DNA of 64,000 nt, taken from contig JAENYZ010000002.1 in assembly GCA_016841525.1 (NCBI GenBank), forward strand, positions 454,078-518,077, given 5' to 3'. Made by a program: the position numbers and the translations under genes. Below the pieces are notes generated by a model. That model made no database searches and had not been told where the DNA came from. It saw only the letters and a list, made by a program, of their open reading frames with translations. This document shows positions 44,249-52,856 of the stretch, one piece after another (within the stretch, counting starts at the first letter, position 1; every line of letters starts with the position of its first letter). Source of the stretch: Anaerolineaceae bacterium. Its GTDB lineage: Bacteria; Chloroflexota; Anaerolineae; Anaerolineales; Anaerolineaceae.

Positions 44249-45121
44249 TCATAGCGGATATCTTTTCGCTGAATCGCGCCACGCTTTATTAAGATAATCA
44301 TAAAAAGCTTGTTGATCTTTGATTCCCTTTGCAAGTTTTATTACAGGGTTTTTTGATGAATCCCCTTCGATCAGCATACCAGATTGAAGATCTTTGATTG
44401 ATGACCCGATGATGAAATCTTTGATGTTGAATAATTCAGGTTTTGTGAGATAAACCGCTGGCAGTAAATCCCATAAATAGAAAATAAATTCCCCCGTGAA
44501 GAGACCAAAGGCGAACAACCACTTATACATGACCCACTTAAGCCTGGCAGGCCAATAATCAGCATTGCGGATATCCTTGAAACGATAGGGTGCATCCAAA
44601 CATGCCTGGGCACTGAAAACAATCACCGGGCAGGGCGCATTTAAAACGCTATGGGCGGCAATTGGGTCGGCGGAAAAGTTCAGTTCCTGAAGATTGCGAT
44701 AACCTAGCTTGACCGGTTTTAGATAACCACCCATCAGGTGGATTGCTTTGAGCTTATGAAAGAAATCGGGGTCTAATTGCGAAGCAGAATGTAAATTTCC
44801 CAGCGGCCCGGTTGCAAGCAATATGATCTCACCCGGGTATTGGTTGGCGGCTTCGATCAGGAAACGCGCTGCCGATGTGTCTGGTGATTGACCTGGCTGC
44901 CCTTCGCCCTTGAGAACGGGAATATCCACAACAAGCTGCTTAGCAAGCTTTAATGTTTGGGCGTAAACCTGGTCGATGCGACCATTGCCGAAGGTGGTCG
45001 TGATGCCCAACAGGTCCAGTTCCGGTACCCCCAGGAGGTAGAGCAGCGTCAGTCCGTCATCGACTTCTTTTAATGGGATGCCGAGGGTGTTATCGCAGTC
45101 GAAGATGATTTTTTGAGTCAT
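44249..45121 (-). CDS. Inosine-uridine-preferring nucleoside hydrolase family protein
   Basis: 290 aa. The N-terminal Ca-binding motif appears as FDCDNTLGIPLKEVDDGLTL, an expanded form of the usual DTDPGxDDALAL, followed by GITTTFGN and the LATGPLGNL segment. Members cleave N-glycosidic bonds of nucleosides for salvage. The usual C-terminal HD(P/A) motif is not obvious, so substrate range is open. TAAAAT lies 6 nt before the ATG, and no ribosome site is seen. Confidence 0.82.
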   Translation of the reverse strand: MTQKIIFDCDNTLGIPLKEVDDGLTLLYLLGVPELDLLGITTTFGNGRIDQVYAQTLKLAKQLVVDIPVLKGEGQPGQSPDTSAARFLIEAANQYPGEIILLATGPLGNLHSASQLDPDFFHKLKAIHLMGGYLKPVKLGYRNLQELNFSADPIAAHSVLNAPCPVIVFSAQACLDAPYRFKDIRNADYWPARLKWVMYKWLFAFGLFTGEFIFYLWDLLPAVYLTKPELFNIKDFIIGSSIKDLQSGMLIEGDSSKNPVIKLAKGIKDQQAFYDYLNKAWRDSAKRYPL

Positions 45122-45127
45122 GCATGG

Positions 45128-45133
45128 ATTTTA
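45128..45133 (-). promoter_or_regulatory. -10 element 6 nt before nucleoside hydrolase start
   Basis: Minus-strand TGATAAAAT (-10 TAAAAT at 45133-45128 with extended TGA). TTAGCA stands 18 bp upstream as a weak -35. The ATG at 45121 begins 7 nt after the hexamer, so a leaderless mRNA is predicted. Confidence 0.5.
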
Positions 45134-45265
45134 TCATCCATTGAGAACTCTTGCTAATTGACGATGGTTTTTTAGTTTACTGGTGGGTACACCAGCACGC
45201 AATAGGATTACACAGTTATTGATTTAGAATGGTTTTGTATCAAGGGTTATTCCCAAGCTGCGTTC

Positions 45266-45664
45266 TTATATATCCAGAATGTATGGCAGATCCAGTTTTC
45301 TATTCGAAGCCTCTTCAGAAAAATTGTGAAAATATTCTGGAGGTGAATTTTTACCTTTAAGCTTAAGCACCAAGATATCATTTTGATAGGACCATATATA
45401 AGTTGCCACCTTGGGATTAATGGAATCATTGACTTGATCTGTTTCAATGATGAATTCATTGCCATGTGTTGAATATGTGCCTGATGATACAACCATGGTA
45501 TCCATGTAGTAAGTCCATGTACCGTCCGGATTTATCTCGAAGAAAAACCCTCGAATTACCTCATGCTCAAACAGACCTGTGGGGAAATGATTTCCAATAC
45601 AAGCGCCCAGGGGAAAAGTCAACAGTAGAAGGCTTACGAGTAAATAGGTGATTGTCTTTTTCAT
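45266..45664 (-). CDS. Small secreted lipoprotein, paralogue of 49982-50341
   Basis: 132 aa with a lipoprotein signal (MKKTITYLLVSLLLLTFPLG, then AC as lipobox). The mature part shares FPTG, a DGTW segment, SSGTYSTHGNEF and an IWSY-type strand with the lipoprotein at 49982. It looks like a beta-rich small domain of the lipocalin or copper-resistance-like size class; function unknown. GGAGAAA precedes the ATG. It lies head to head with the giant regulator (280-bp gap), so that protein might control it. Confidence 0.7.
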   Translation of the reverse strand: MKKTITYLLVSLLLLTFPLGACIGNHFPTGLFEHEVIRGFFFEINPDGTWTYYMDTMVVSSGTYSTHGNEFIIETDQVNDSINPKVATYIWSYQNDILVLKLKGKNSPPEYFHNFSEEASNRKLDLPYILDI

Positions 45665-45868
45665 GATTTTCTCCTTTTCATCAGGTAAAAGTTAGGTTAC
45701 AAAATTGAAAGAATATCAATTTAGATTGGGTTATTTTTTACTATGGCGTGGAACCTGGAGAGCTTACTGGTTATTTGTGAAGCTTACAGATATCTTTCGT
45801 TTTGGTGTCTAAACAATAACAAATGAGCGTTAGGAAAACGTGGGGAAATCGTATCCAATCGATCAAAA

Positions 45869-45897
45869 TTGACCTTTAGAGTTTGAGTTTGTATAAT
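45869..45897 (+). promoter_or_regulatory. Promoter TTGACC-17-TATAAT of giant regulator
   Basis: -35 TTGACC (45869-45874), 17-bp spacer, -10 TATAAT (45892-45897), giving a leader of about 40 nt before the ATG at 45944. Confidence 0.8.
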
Positions 45898-45943
45898 GGA
45901 AACAGGTATTGATATATGATATGGCATTTTAATTGAGAAAGCC

Positions 45944-48900
45944 ATGACACACCTCCACATTCACCTTCTGGGACCATTTGAAGCATCTCTTAATAGTGAA
46001 CCGGTTACCGGATTTCATTCTGACAAAGTGCGGGCTCTGCTTGCCTATCTATGTGTTGAGACAGAAGGTGCGCACCGCAGGGAGAAATTGGCTGGTTTTT
46101 TATGGCCGGATTTTCCTGAAAGCGTTGCTCGGACAAACCTTCGTTCGGCGCTGTCTAATCTCCGCAAGGTGATAGGCGATCGTCCGCAATCAGGAAATGC
46201 ACAATCATTAGCAAATTTCCTGTGTATCACCCGTCAGACGATCCAATTCAACCCGGACAGCGAAGCCTGGGTGGATGCCCACACATTCGTAAAAAACCTG
46301 GAAGCAGTACATCCCTCTATTGCGGAACTTGAAGCAGGAGTGGCATGTTATCGAGGTGAGTTCATGGCGGGGTTTTCGGTACCTGATACTACTATCTTTG
46401 AGGAATGGCTGCTGTTTCAACGGGAGCTTTTTGAACGGCTTATTCTGAAAGCCCTGCACACGCTGGCTGATATATACACCACTCAGGGTGAGTATGAGCG
46501 AGCTTTATCCCACGCTTGGCGGCAGGTTAAGTTGGATCCGATGCGCGAAAAAGCACAGCGGCAGTTAATACGTCTCCTGGCTTACAATGGGCAGGTTAGT
46601 GAAGCATTGATCCAATATGAGACCCTCCGTCGTTTACTGGACGATGAAATTGGTGTTGAACCCTCGCTGGAGACGACAAAGTTGTATGAGCAAATAAAGG
46701 ATGGCACGTTAATTATCCCTGGATCAACTTCCACAAGTTTACCGGCTTTCCTTTTCGAAGAGGAGCTGGAAAGGGCTGCTCAGCCAGTTTTTGTCGCTCG
46801 CGAGGGTGAAATGGCTCGATTGGAACAGCTGTTCAAACGAGCACTTGCTGGCAAGGGGCAAGTGGTATTTATCATCGGCGAGTCAGGCAGCGGAAAGAGC
46901 GTACTGGCGGATGAATTTGTCCGCCACGCGATGGCGGCACACCCGAAATTATTGGTTTTAAAAGGGAGATGCAATGCCTATACGGGCATTGGGGACCCCT
47001 ATTTACCCTTCCGAGAGATGATCGGGATGCTCACCGGTGACATCGAGACAAGATGGGCGGGTGGTGAAATCAGTGGTCAACATGCCCGGCGCTTGTGGCG
47101 TGGACTGCCTGCCGTTTTACAAGCCATCCTGGAGAATGGAACCGATTTAATTGACCGTCTTATCCCAGGCGCTTCATTATTGGCGCGTGCTCAAGTTGGC
47201 ACGCCTTCACAAGCAGCGCGATTGAAGATGATACTTGAAGGAAGGAAGTTCTACAGGTCTGTAAAAGACAACCTGCATCAAGCGGATTTGTTCGAGCAAA
47301 CCACCAAGGTTTTACAGGTGCTCTCTCATAAATATCCTTTGGTACTGATGGTGGACGACCTTCAATGGGCAGATCCCGGTTCGATCGGCTTGCTCTTTCA
47401 TCTTGGGCGCCGATTGAGGGGCAGCCAAATTCTGCTGATTGGTGCCTACCGTCCGGAGGAGGTTGTAATGGGACGCCCTTCGGCTGATTCGGGCTTGGAA
47501 CGGCATCCATTGGAAACCGTCATTCATGAATTCCAACGTGATTTTGGGGATATCATTATTGACCTTGATGAGACGGAAGGTCATAAATTTGTAGAAGCCT
47601 TCCTTGATTCAGAGCCAAATTGTTTAGACATTAACTTTAGACAGGTGTTTTATCAACATACCGGCGGGCATCCGCTGTTCGCCGTTGAATTATTGCGTGG
47701 TCTGCAGTCATGTGGTGATTTGATCAAAGATGGGTTGGGACGCTGGATTGCGAGACCTGATTTGAACTGGAATACTCTTCCACCGCGTGTGGAGGCGGTG
47801 ATTGATGAACGGATCAAACAGTTACCGGAGGTTTGGAGGTCTATCCTTGCTGCTGCCAGCGTCGAAGGTGAAGTATTTACAGCTGAAGCAGTTGCTCGGG
47901 TTATAGAAATGGATGAAGATCAGGTTCTGGGATGTTTAAGTGGTCCTTTGACTCACAAGCACCACCTGGTCCAGGCGCAAGACCTTGAGTGGTTGGGTGA
48001 CCAGCATCTGTCGCATTACCGCTTTCGCCACTTCCTCTTTCAAAGATACCTTTATGATCAATTTGACCCGGTGCAGCAGGCACGTTACCATCAAAGTTTG
48101 GGAAGTGTGCTTGAGAACCTTTATGGGGATCAGATAGGAGAATTGGTTGTATCCTTAGCATGGCACTTTGAGGCGGCTGGGATGAAATTGAAAGCAGCAG
48201 AGTACTTGCTCAAGGCAGGAAACCAGGCTGTTCAGTTGTTTGCTCTTGAGGAAGCTATCGCTCACTTCAGGCATGGCCTTGAGTTAGTTGAGACACTACC
48301 CGAAACACAACAGCGTGACCAGATGGAAATGTCCTTACAACTTTCCCTGGCCATTCCCCTGGGAAAAATCCGGGCAGCATCAGATGTCGAACTTGAAAAA
48401 ATCTATGGGCGGGTGAGACAACTGACGCAAAACGTTGAACCTTCCATGGAATTGTTCCAGGCTTTAGCAGGATTAAAGTGGCATTTTGATACGCGTCTTG
48501 AGCTTCAAAAGGCACTAGAGCTGGGTCAGGAGATGATCAACCTTGCTGAATATCTTAACATGCCAGAGTTATCAGTGTTAGCTCATACAGCTACTGGAAC
48601 CACACTTCTGTTTTTAGGTCGAGCTGATGAATTTCTACAGGAGCAGCAGCGGATGTTAGCCCTCTATAATGATGAACGTGACAATGTACTGGTTCGGAAG
48701 TTTGGATATGACGTTCTCCAAGAAACATATAACAACACTGGGTGGGCTTTATGGTTCCTGGGTTACTATGATCAATCCGAGGAGAGTAACAAAAAGGCTT
48801 TAAACTTGGCCAGAGAAGCGGCACATCCTCTTGATCAAGGATATGCTTTTATGAATGCCGCATTTCATTATATTGACATGCGTGAAGTAGCGAGTGCCCG

Positions 48901-49477
48901 TGAAATGGCTGCTAAAGCAATCGCTTTATCGAGTGAGTATGGATACTCGTTTTGTATGGGGGCTAGTCTGGGAACAATGGGTTGGGTGTTGGGAGAGGAG
49001 GGTCAATTGGAGGAAGGGATTAACATGATCCATCACGGGCTGGCGATTGTAAAAGAAATCGGGTCATGGATTCTTTATCAACAAGAACTCTCTCTACTCG
49101 CCGATACCTATCGTAAAGCAAAAAAAATCTCAGAAGGATTGGCTACCGTCGAAGAGGCTCTGGCGATGGTTCACGAGAAGGGATTTCGGCTTGAAGAACC
49201 CGGATTATTCAGACTGAAAGGGATGCTGCTGCTTTTGGGAGGGGAAGCAAATAGTGAGGCAGAGGTTTGCTTCCAGCGTGCGATTGAGGTCGCTCGTCAG
49301 CTCAAGGCTAAGACCTGGGAGTTACGTGCTACTATGAGCCTGTGTCGCTTGTGGCAAAAGCAGGGTCAGCGGGAAAGGGCACGAAAGATGCTGGGGGAGA
49401 TTTATGCCTGGTTCACAGAGGGATTCGAGACCCGCGATTTGAAAGAGGCGAAAGCTTTGTTAGAAGTGTTATCATAA
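45944..49477 (+). CDS. SARP/BTAD-type transcriptional activator with AAA ATPase and TPR domains
   Basis: 1177 aa. Residues about 1-95 form an OmpR-like DNA-binding domain (LHIHLLGPFEASLNSEPVTG, RREKLAGFLWPD, NLRSALSNLRKVIGD). About 100-250 form the BTAD helical domain (YTTQGEYERALSHAWRQVKL). About 285-600 form an AAA/STAND NTPase with Walker A IIGESGSGKS and Walker B LVLMVDDLQWAD. The rest is TPR-like (GWALWFLGYYDQSEESNKKA). Such proteins activate genes when a ligand binds the repeats. Target and signal are unknown; small lipoprotein genes on both sides are candidates. Confidence 0.9.
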   Translation: MTHLHIHLLGPFEASLNSEPVTGFHSDKVRALLAYLCVETEGAHRREKLAGFLWPDFPESVARTNLRSALSNLRKVIGDRPQSGNAQSLANFLCITRQTIQFNPDSEAWVDAHTFVKNLEAVHPSIAELEAGVACYRGEFMAGFSVPDTTIFEEWLLFQRELFERLILKALHTLADIYTTQGEYERALSHAWRQVKLDPMREKAQRQLIRLLAYNGQVSEALIQYETLRRLLDDEIGVEPSLETTKLYEQIKDGTLIIPGSTSTSLPAFLFEEELERAAQPVFVAREGEMARLEQLFKRALAGKGQVVFIIGESGSGKSVLADEFVRHAMAAHPKLLVLKGRCNAYTGIGDPYLPFREMIGMLTGDIETRWAGGEISGQHARRLWRGLPAVLQAILENGTDLIDRLIPGASLLARAQVGTPSQAARLKMILEGRKFYRSVKDNLHQADLFEQTTKVLQVLSHKYPLVLMVDDLQWADPGSIGLLFHLGRRLRGSQILLIGAYRPEEVVMGRPSADSGLERHPLETVIHEFQRDFGDIIIDLDETEGHKFVEAFLDSEPNCLDINFRQVFYQHTGGHPLFAVELLRGLQSCGDLIKDGLGRWIARPDLNWNTLPPRVEAVIDERIKQLPEVWRSILAAASVEGEVFTAEAVARVIEMDEDQVLGCLSGPLTHKHHLVQAQDLEWLGDQHLSHYRFRHFLFQRYLYDQFDPVQQARYHQSLGSVLENLYGDQIGELVVSLAWHFEAAGMKLKAAEYLLKAGNQAVQLFALEEAIAHFRHGLELVETLPETQQRDQMEMSLQLSLAIPLGKIRAASDVELEKIYGRVRQLTQNVEPSMELFQALAGLKWHFDTRLELQKALELGQEMINLAEYLNMPELSVLAHTATGTTLLFLGRADEFLQEQQRMLALYNDERDNVLVRKFGYDVLQETYNNTGWALWFLGYYDQSEESNKKALNLAREAAHPLDQGYAFMNAAFHYIDMREVASAREMAAKAIALSSEYGYSFCMGASLGTMGWVLGEEGQLEEGINMIHHGLAIVKEIGSWILYQQELSLLADTYRKAKKISEGLATVEEALAMVHEKGFRLEEPGLFRLKGMLLLLGGEANSEAEVCFQRAIEVARQLKAKTWELRATMSLCRLWQKQGQRERARKMLGEIYAWFTEGFETRDLKEAKALLEVLS

Positions 49478-49487
49478 GCCCCTTATA

Positions 49488-49697
49488 TTACTTTTGGAAT
49501 ATACCGAATGGATGAGTCCACTTAAGAAACATCTTGCTAAAAACCACTCCCTCAGTTTCTGGATCTTGCTCTCTATCACCTGCTGGGGATGAGGCGCCGG
49601 TGAGTTTATTGTCCTGGTTGCAAGCGCACAGGATTAATATCAGGAACAAAATACCTGAAATGTCTAGAAGCTTCTTCTTTTTATTTTTTTCCTCCAG
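49488..49697 (-). pseudogene. Lipoprotein-like frame without a normal start codon
   Basis: Frame of 69 codons plus stop that reads a signal peptide and lipobox (KKLLDISGILFLILILCAC) and an acidic tail ending HPFGIFQK. GGAGG stands upstream on the minus strand, but the codons after it are AAA, AAT, AAA and AAG; no ATG, GTG or TTG is present before the signal peptide. Only CTG is found, directly at the GGAGG. It could be a gene with its start lost, or one using an unusual start. It follows the 78-aa gene on the same strand by about 10 nt. Confidence 0.5.
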
Positions 49698-49707
49698 TTA
49701 ACAGATC

Positions 49708-49944
49708 CTATTCATGATTTTGATCATCATTGGCTTGAGGGTCCAGACCAACCTGGATTTGCAGGAAGTGATACAGTTCATCCAGGCTGGCAAACATAAG
49801 TCGGTTATTGCTGTGCGTACTCTGCAGGGAAGCCCGCCAAAATCCGCCCTCACTAGTGGAACACACCCCGTTATTACACTCTCGCCATAGGCGAAGCATG
49901 TAGGCAAAATAATCTTTTTGATTGGCTCCCTTCAGGTTGGGCAT
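49708..49944 (-). CDS. Small protein of 78 aa, unrecognised but conserved-looking
   Basis: MPNLKGANQKDYFAYMLRLW, then a WRASLQSTHSNNRLMFASLD segment and an acidic end. The pattern of MLRLWRE, WRASL and FASLDELYHFL looks like small proteins that I associate with Chloroflexota and that lack an assigned function. An open frame continues upstream into the lipoprotein gene, but the ATG at 49944 fits the start of the conserved part. It lies 37 nt after the lipoprotein stop, so it is probably cotranscribed with it. Confidence 0.6.
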   Translation of the reverse strand: MPNLKGANQKDYFAYMLRLWRECNNGVCSTSEGGFWRASLQSTHSNNRLMFASLDELYHFLQIQVGLDPQANDDQNHE

Positions 49945-49981
49945 GGGTATCTTTAGTGTTTTTTGACAATTTAACGAAGAT

Positions 49982-50341
49982 TTATTGGGGTCCGATCCAG
50001 GACCAAGATGTAGTATCACGACGTCCATCACAAAGATCTTCACCTATGACTTCAAAACTTAACCTTCCATCTTCATGAGTCCAAGTATATGTGGCGCTAC
50101 CACCATTATGTTCATCGCAATAGGTGTCGTGGAGAAAATGAATCTCATTATTCTCTACGGAATAAGTTCCAGTGGTCGTAACGCTGTCACCAAACCACAA
50201 AGTCATAGTCCCGTCGTCTCTGTATTCCATTTTGCTCTTTCCATATGTGTAAGTCCCAGTGGGGAAGGCCTTATTGCTGCAAGCGCTTAATGTTACAGCC
50301 AAGATCAAGATACAAGTGATCGTCCATATATTTTTTTTCAT
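49982..50341 (-). CDS. Small secreted lipoprotein, paralogue of 45266-45664
   Basis: 119 aa: lipoprotein signal MKKNIWTITCILILAVTLSA followed by Cys, then FPTGTYTYG, DGTMTLWFGDS, TTTGTYSVENNEI and ATYTWTHEDG. It shares pattern and spacing with the lipoprotein on the other side of the giant regulator. AAGGAGAAA precedes the ATG. First gene of a likely three-gene unit (lipoprotein, 78-aa protein, lipoprotein remnant). Function unknown. Confidence 0.7.
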   Translation of the reverse strand: MKKNIWTITCILILAVTLSACSNKAFPTGTYTYGKSKMEYRDDGTMTLWFGDSVTTTGTYSVENNEIHFLHDTYCDEHNGGSATYTWTHEDGRLSFEVIGEDLCDGRRDTTSWSWIGPQ

Positions 50342-50742
50342 CTTTTCTCCTTATTTATTTGTTTCGATTGAATTATTTTATTTTTTTTCCAAACATGGAC
50401 CGTTTTATCTGAAACACAGGACAAGAAACAAATCATTTCTTTTCAAATAACCTCCTCTCCAGGGGATCAATGACAGTTTTACTGAACATTTCAATCCATA
50501 ATTGCTCCTGTGCACAGCGGAGGTTCTGATTTCTCCCAGTTAGACTCAATGCACAGGTTTTTTAAGTCATTCGAAGAGTCCAATGGGATAAAGAGATGTT
50601 TGAATTTCTCCAATTCTCCGCACAGTCTTTCGCCTTCTTGATTAGAGGATAGCAAAGAAGCGTAACGAGAACGTAACGCTAATATGATGAAAGAATTCTC
50701 AGAGGAAATGTGAATTTAAGCGGGTGAATTATTGTAGCAAAT
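50342..50742. other. Region holding only a gene remnant
   Basis: Between the small lipoprotein and the APH-like gene, both on the minus strand. Apart from the start-less frame at 50491-50715 it shows no hairpin terminator or repeat that I can support. Confidence 0.6.
50491..50715 (-). pseudogene. Possible gene remnant, no start codon
   Basis: A 74-codon open frame that opens directly after a TAA, with no ATG, GTG or TTG upstream of SFIILALRSRYASLLSSNQ. It continues LCGELEKFKHLFIPLDSSN and ends GAIMD. Composition is protein-like (charged helices, no low complexity). It lies 27 nt after the APH-like stop on the same strand and may be the 3' part of an older gene. I do not recognise the family. 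Confidence 0.35.
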
Positions 50743-51792
50743 TCAGAAAGTATTTTCTTTGATGAAGGGATCAAACAAGCTCCGGACAAAATCAATATCC
50801 ACATACATGGACAATTTCCGGTAGGTATCCGGGTTTTTCAGCAGGTGATCGCCGCGCTGGTACTGCACCCATGCCATGGCGCACCAGGAGACACCCCGCA
50901 AGCAATTGAAAGGATCACGCAGTCGTGTGCGTTCCTCGATGGTGTCCCGCAGGTGCGGATCACGGATGGAATCCTTGTAGGCATCCATCATCGCCTTTTT
51001 GTCTGCTTCGGACATGCGGTAGTCGGTTTTCCACAGGGTGGTGGTGGGGACACGGAAGTGAGAAAGGTCCTGGGATGGGTCGCCCCACAAGGGTTTTTCC
51101 CAATCGACAAGATGCAGGGTGCCTGCCTGGCGGTTGAGAATCCAGTTGGTGTTGTTAACCTCTGTGTTGATGATGCAGTTCCAGGGGTCCTGTTGATAGT
51201 AAATTTCACGATGGCGAGCTTCCCCTGCCCATTCACGCACCTCGATTAAGTAATCTCGAAAGTTTGGGTTAGCCAGGTCGGACTCAAGATAAACAGCCAT
51301 CATTCTCAGGCAGCGTTGATAGGTCAGTGTCAGCGGCTGTTCTTCACGGATTAAATGATTTTCTTCAACAGACACGTCTATTTGATGGTAACGCGCCATC
51401 AAACGCGCTGCTTTTTCGTTGTCACGTGTGTAATTGAGCTTTTCACCGGGCAGGTAGGACATGCCAAGAACACCATAGGGTAGAAATTTAAGAGAATTAT
51501 CAAGGAAGTAGGGGATTGGGGCAACGCCTGAAGGCGAGAGTAATTTCAAGGTTTTGTATTCATAAGCGATTTGCTCTGGCAATGAGACACCTATTTGGGA
51601 CCCGGTATTAACACGCAGCACCCAGGCTGTTTGTCCCTGCTGAAGGAGGAAGTTCATGTTGTATTCGCCCTGGCCCAGGGCGTCCACAGTGAATTTTTTC
51701 TTTGGATCCCAATTTGGCACATCCACGAATTTAGCTTCGTATAGATATGCTTTGGCTTCTGGCAGGAAACTGTGAATTGACAGGTCGGGCAT
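50743..51792 (-). CDS. Aminoglycoside phosphotransferase (APH)/choline kinase family protein
   Basis: 349 aa with a protein-kinase-like fold: nucleotide loop region (ALGQGEYNMNFLLQ), WVLRVNTGSQ with the beta-strand residues, IAYEYKTLKLLSPSGV, then a catalytic loop that reads CIINTEVNNTNWILN in place of the usual HGDLHxGN, and the metal-binding VDWEKPLWGDPSQDLSHF. Asp of the HGD motif is not obvious, so the catalytic activity is uncertain. Substrate unknown; antibiotic resistance is not implied. AGGAG precedes the ATG. Confidence 0.8.
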   Translation of the reverse strand: MPDLSIHSFLPEAKAYLYEAKFVDVPNWDPKKKFTVDALGQGEYNMNFLLQQGQTAWVLRVNTGSQIGVSLPEQIAYEYKTLKLLSPSGVAPIPYFLDNSLKFLPYGVLGMSYLPGEKLNYTRDNEKAARLMARYHQIDVSVEENHLIREEQPLTLTYQRCLRMMAVYLESDLANPNFRDYLIEVREWAGEARHREIYYQQDPWNCIINTEVNNTNWILNRQAGTLHLVDWEKPLWGDPSQDLSHFRVPTTTLWKTDYRMSEADKKAMMDAYKDSIRDPHLRDTIEERTRLRDPFNCLRGVSWCAMAWVQYQRGDHLLKNPDTYRKLSMYVDIDFVRSLFDPFIKENTF

Positions 51793-51873
51793 GGGGCTCC
51801 TGGTAATTTGGTGATTGGTAGGAAGTGGATGGTGACTTGTGAAAATGCATTACATAAATTTTGTGTCGTGAGA

Positions 51874-52212
51874 TTACTTCATGTGACGTAAGCTGTCGAT
51901 ACCGTGCATTATTGTTAAGTAGGGGTGGCGGAAGAGCATCCTTGGGCCGGCATAACGCATAACATTCCTGATTTGTTCTCCCTGGTCTGGCTTATAGCAA
52001 TGAACTGGGCAGCGAGCACAGGTTGGCTTTCGCCAGCTAAATGGGCAGCGGTCGATGCGTTTCGACGCGTAATCAAACAGGGATTGGCAATCCGGACACA
52101 ATTCACCTTTGGGCGAGTGATGCATACTTTTGCAGTAGATCAGGATCATCTTCTGGACGGTTTTCCGCTCACGTTCCAAGCGTTTGCTTTTTTGTTTTGC
52201 CTGGGTTGTCAT
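51874..52212 (-). CDS. YgbA-like (nitrous oxide-stimulated promoter) family protein
   Basis: 112 aa, Cys-rich: MIYCKSMHH-type segment, CPDCQSLFDYASKR, CPFSWRKPTCARCPVHCYKP, then PGRMLFRHP-like end (GPRMLFRHPYLTIMHGID). It matches the YgbA_NO family; in enterobacteria ygbA is induced by nitric oxide through NsrR. Conserved cysteines suggest a metal or iron-sulfur site. The ATG at 52212 overlaps the stop of the methyltransferase as ATGA, so the two are translated together. Confidence 0.88.
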   Translation of the reverse strand: MTTQAKQKSKRLERERKTVQKMILIYCKSMHHSPKGELCPDCQSLFDYASKRIDRCPFSWRKPTCARCPVHCYKPDQGEQIRNVMRYAGPRMLFRHPYLTIMHGIDSLRHMK

Positions 52213-52856
52213 GAAAGTTTGCATTTAAGAAAGATTAAATTGTCAGCTTCAATTTCAAGATGAAGATTATCTCGATCGGCTAAATATTGAAAGGTGTGTC
52301 GGCTGAAGAAGCTGACGTGAGTCCTATCGTTAATATAATGCATCCTTGGGAAATCCTGTGGGTCTTCCACAAGCTGAGTCATGATCCCCAGCCAGGCTCC
52401 TGGCTTGAGAAGGCTGAGCAATAAGCCCCAATCTTTGTCCGGGTTGTTGAAATGTTCTATTGTTTCAGTGCAGGTTACAAAATCATAAGAGTTATCGAGA
52501 ACAGCTGGGTCCGGTGAATAATAGGGATCGTAAAGCGACATCTTAAATCCCTGTTTTTCCAGAATCAGCCCCAGCACAGGACCTGGTCCGCTTCCAAAGT
52601 CCAGACCATGTTGGGGTGGGTAACCAATCCACTTGAGTAAGGGTTGGACAAATTGGTTCAAGAATTGATGATACCCTTCATCTTCAGGATTATTCTGATG
52701 CAGGTCATAGCGCGCCTTTTCTTGATCTGGGGGGAGCAAGTCGCCGCGCGATACAAATATAAGTGCACAATTCATACAGCGGAAGTAAGTGCGGTATCGA
52801 TCGCGGTAAAAAAAAGAAGTTTTTATTGCTTTACAAAGCGGGCAGGTTTCGTTCAT
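52209..52856 (-). CDS. Zinc-ribbon class I SAM methyltransferase
   Basis: 215 aa. N-terminal CPLCKAIK and CMNCALIF form a two-pair zinc ribbon. Then a Methyltransf-23-like domain: glycine-rich loop as LDFGSGPGPVLGLI, SLYDPYYSPD for the acidic SAM ribose ligand, and FVTCTETIEHFNNP for motif post-I. Similar proteins modify sugars, lipids or small molecules; substrate unknown. It is coupled to the YgbA-like gene by a 4-nt overlap. Confidence 0.85.
   Translation of the reverse strand: MNETCPLCKAIKTSFFYRDRYRTYFRCMNCALIFVSRGDLLPPDQEKARYDLHQNNPEDEGYHQFLNQFVQPLLKWIGYPPQHGLDFGSGPGPVLGLILEKQGFKMSLYDPYYSPDPAVLDNSYDFVTCTETIEHFNNPDKDWGLLLSLLKPGAWLGIMTQLVEDPQDFPRMHYINDRTHVSFFSRHTFQYLADRDNLHLEIEADNLIFLKCKLS

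Noticed and set aside
50743-51792. Aminoglycoside resistance gene
   Set aside because: The catalytic HGD motif is not recognisable; only the broad APH fold is supported.
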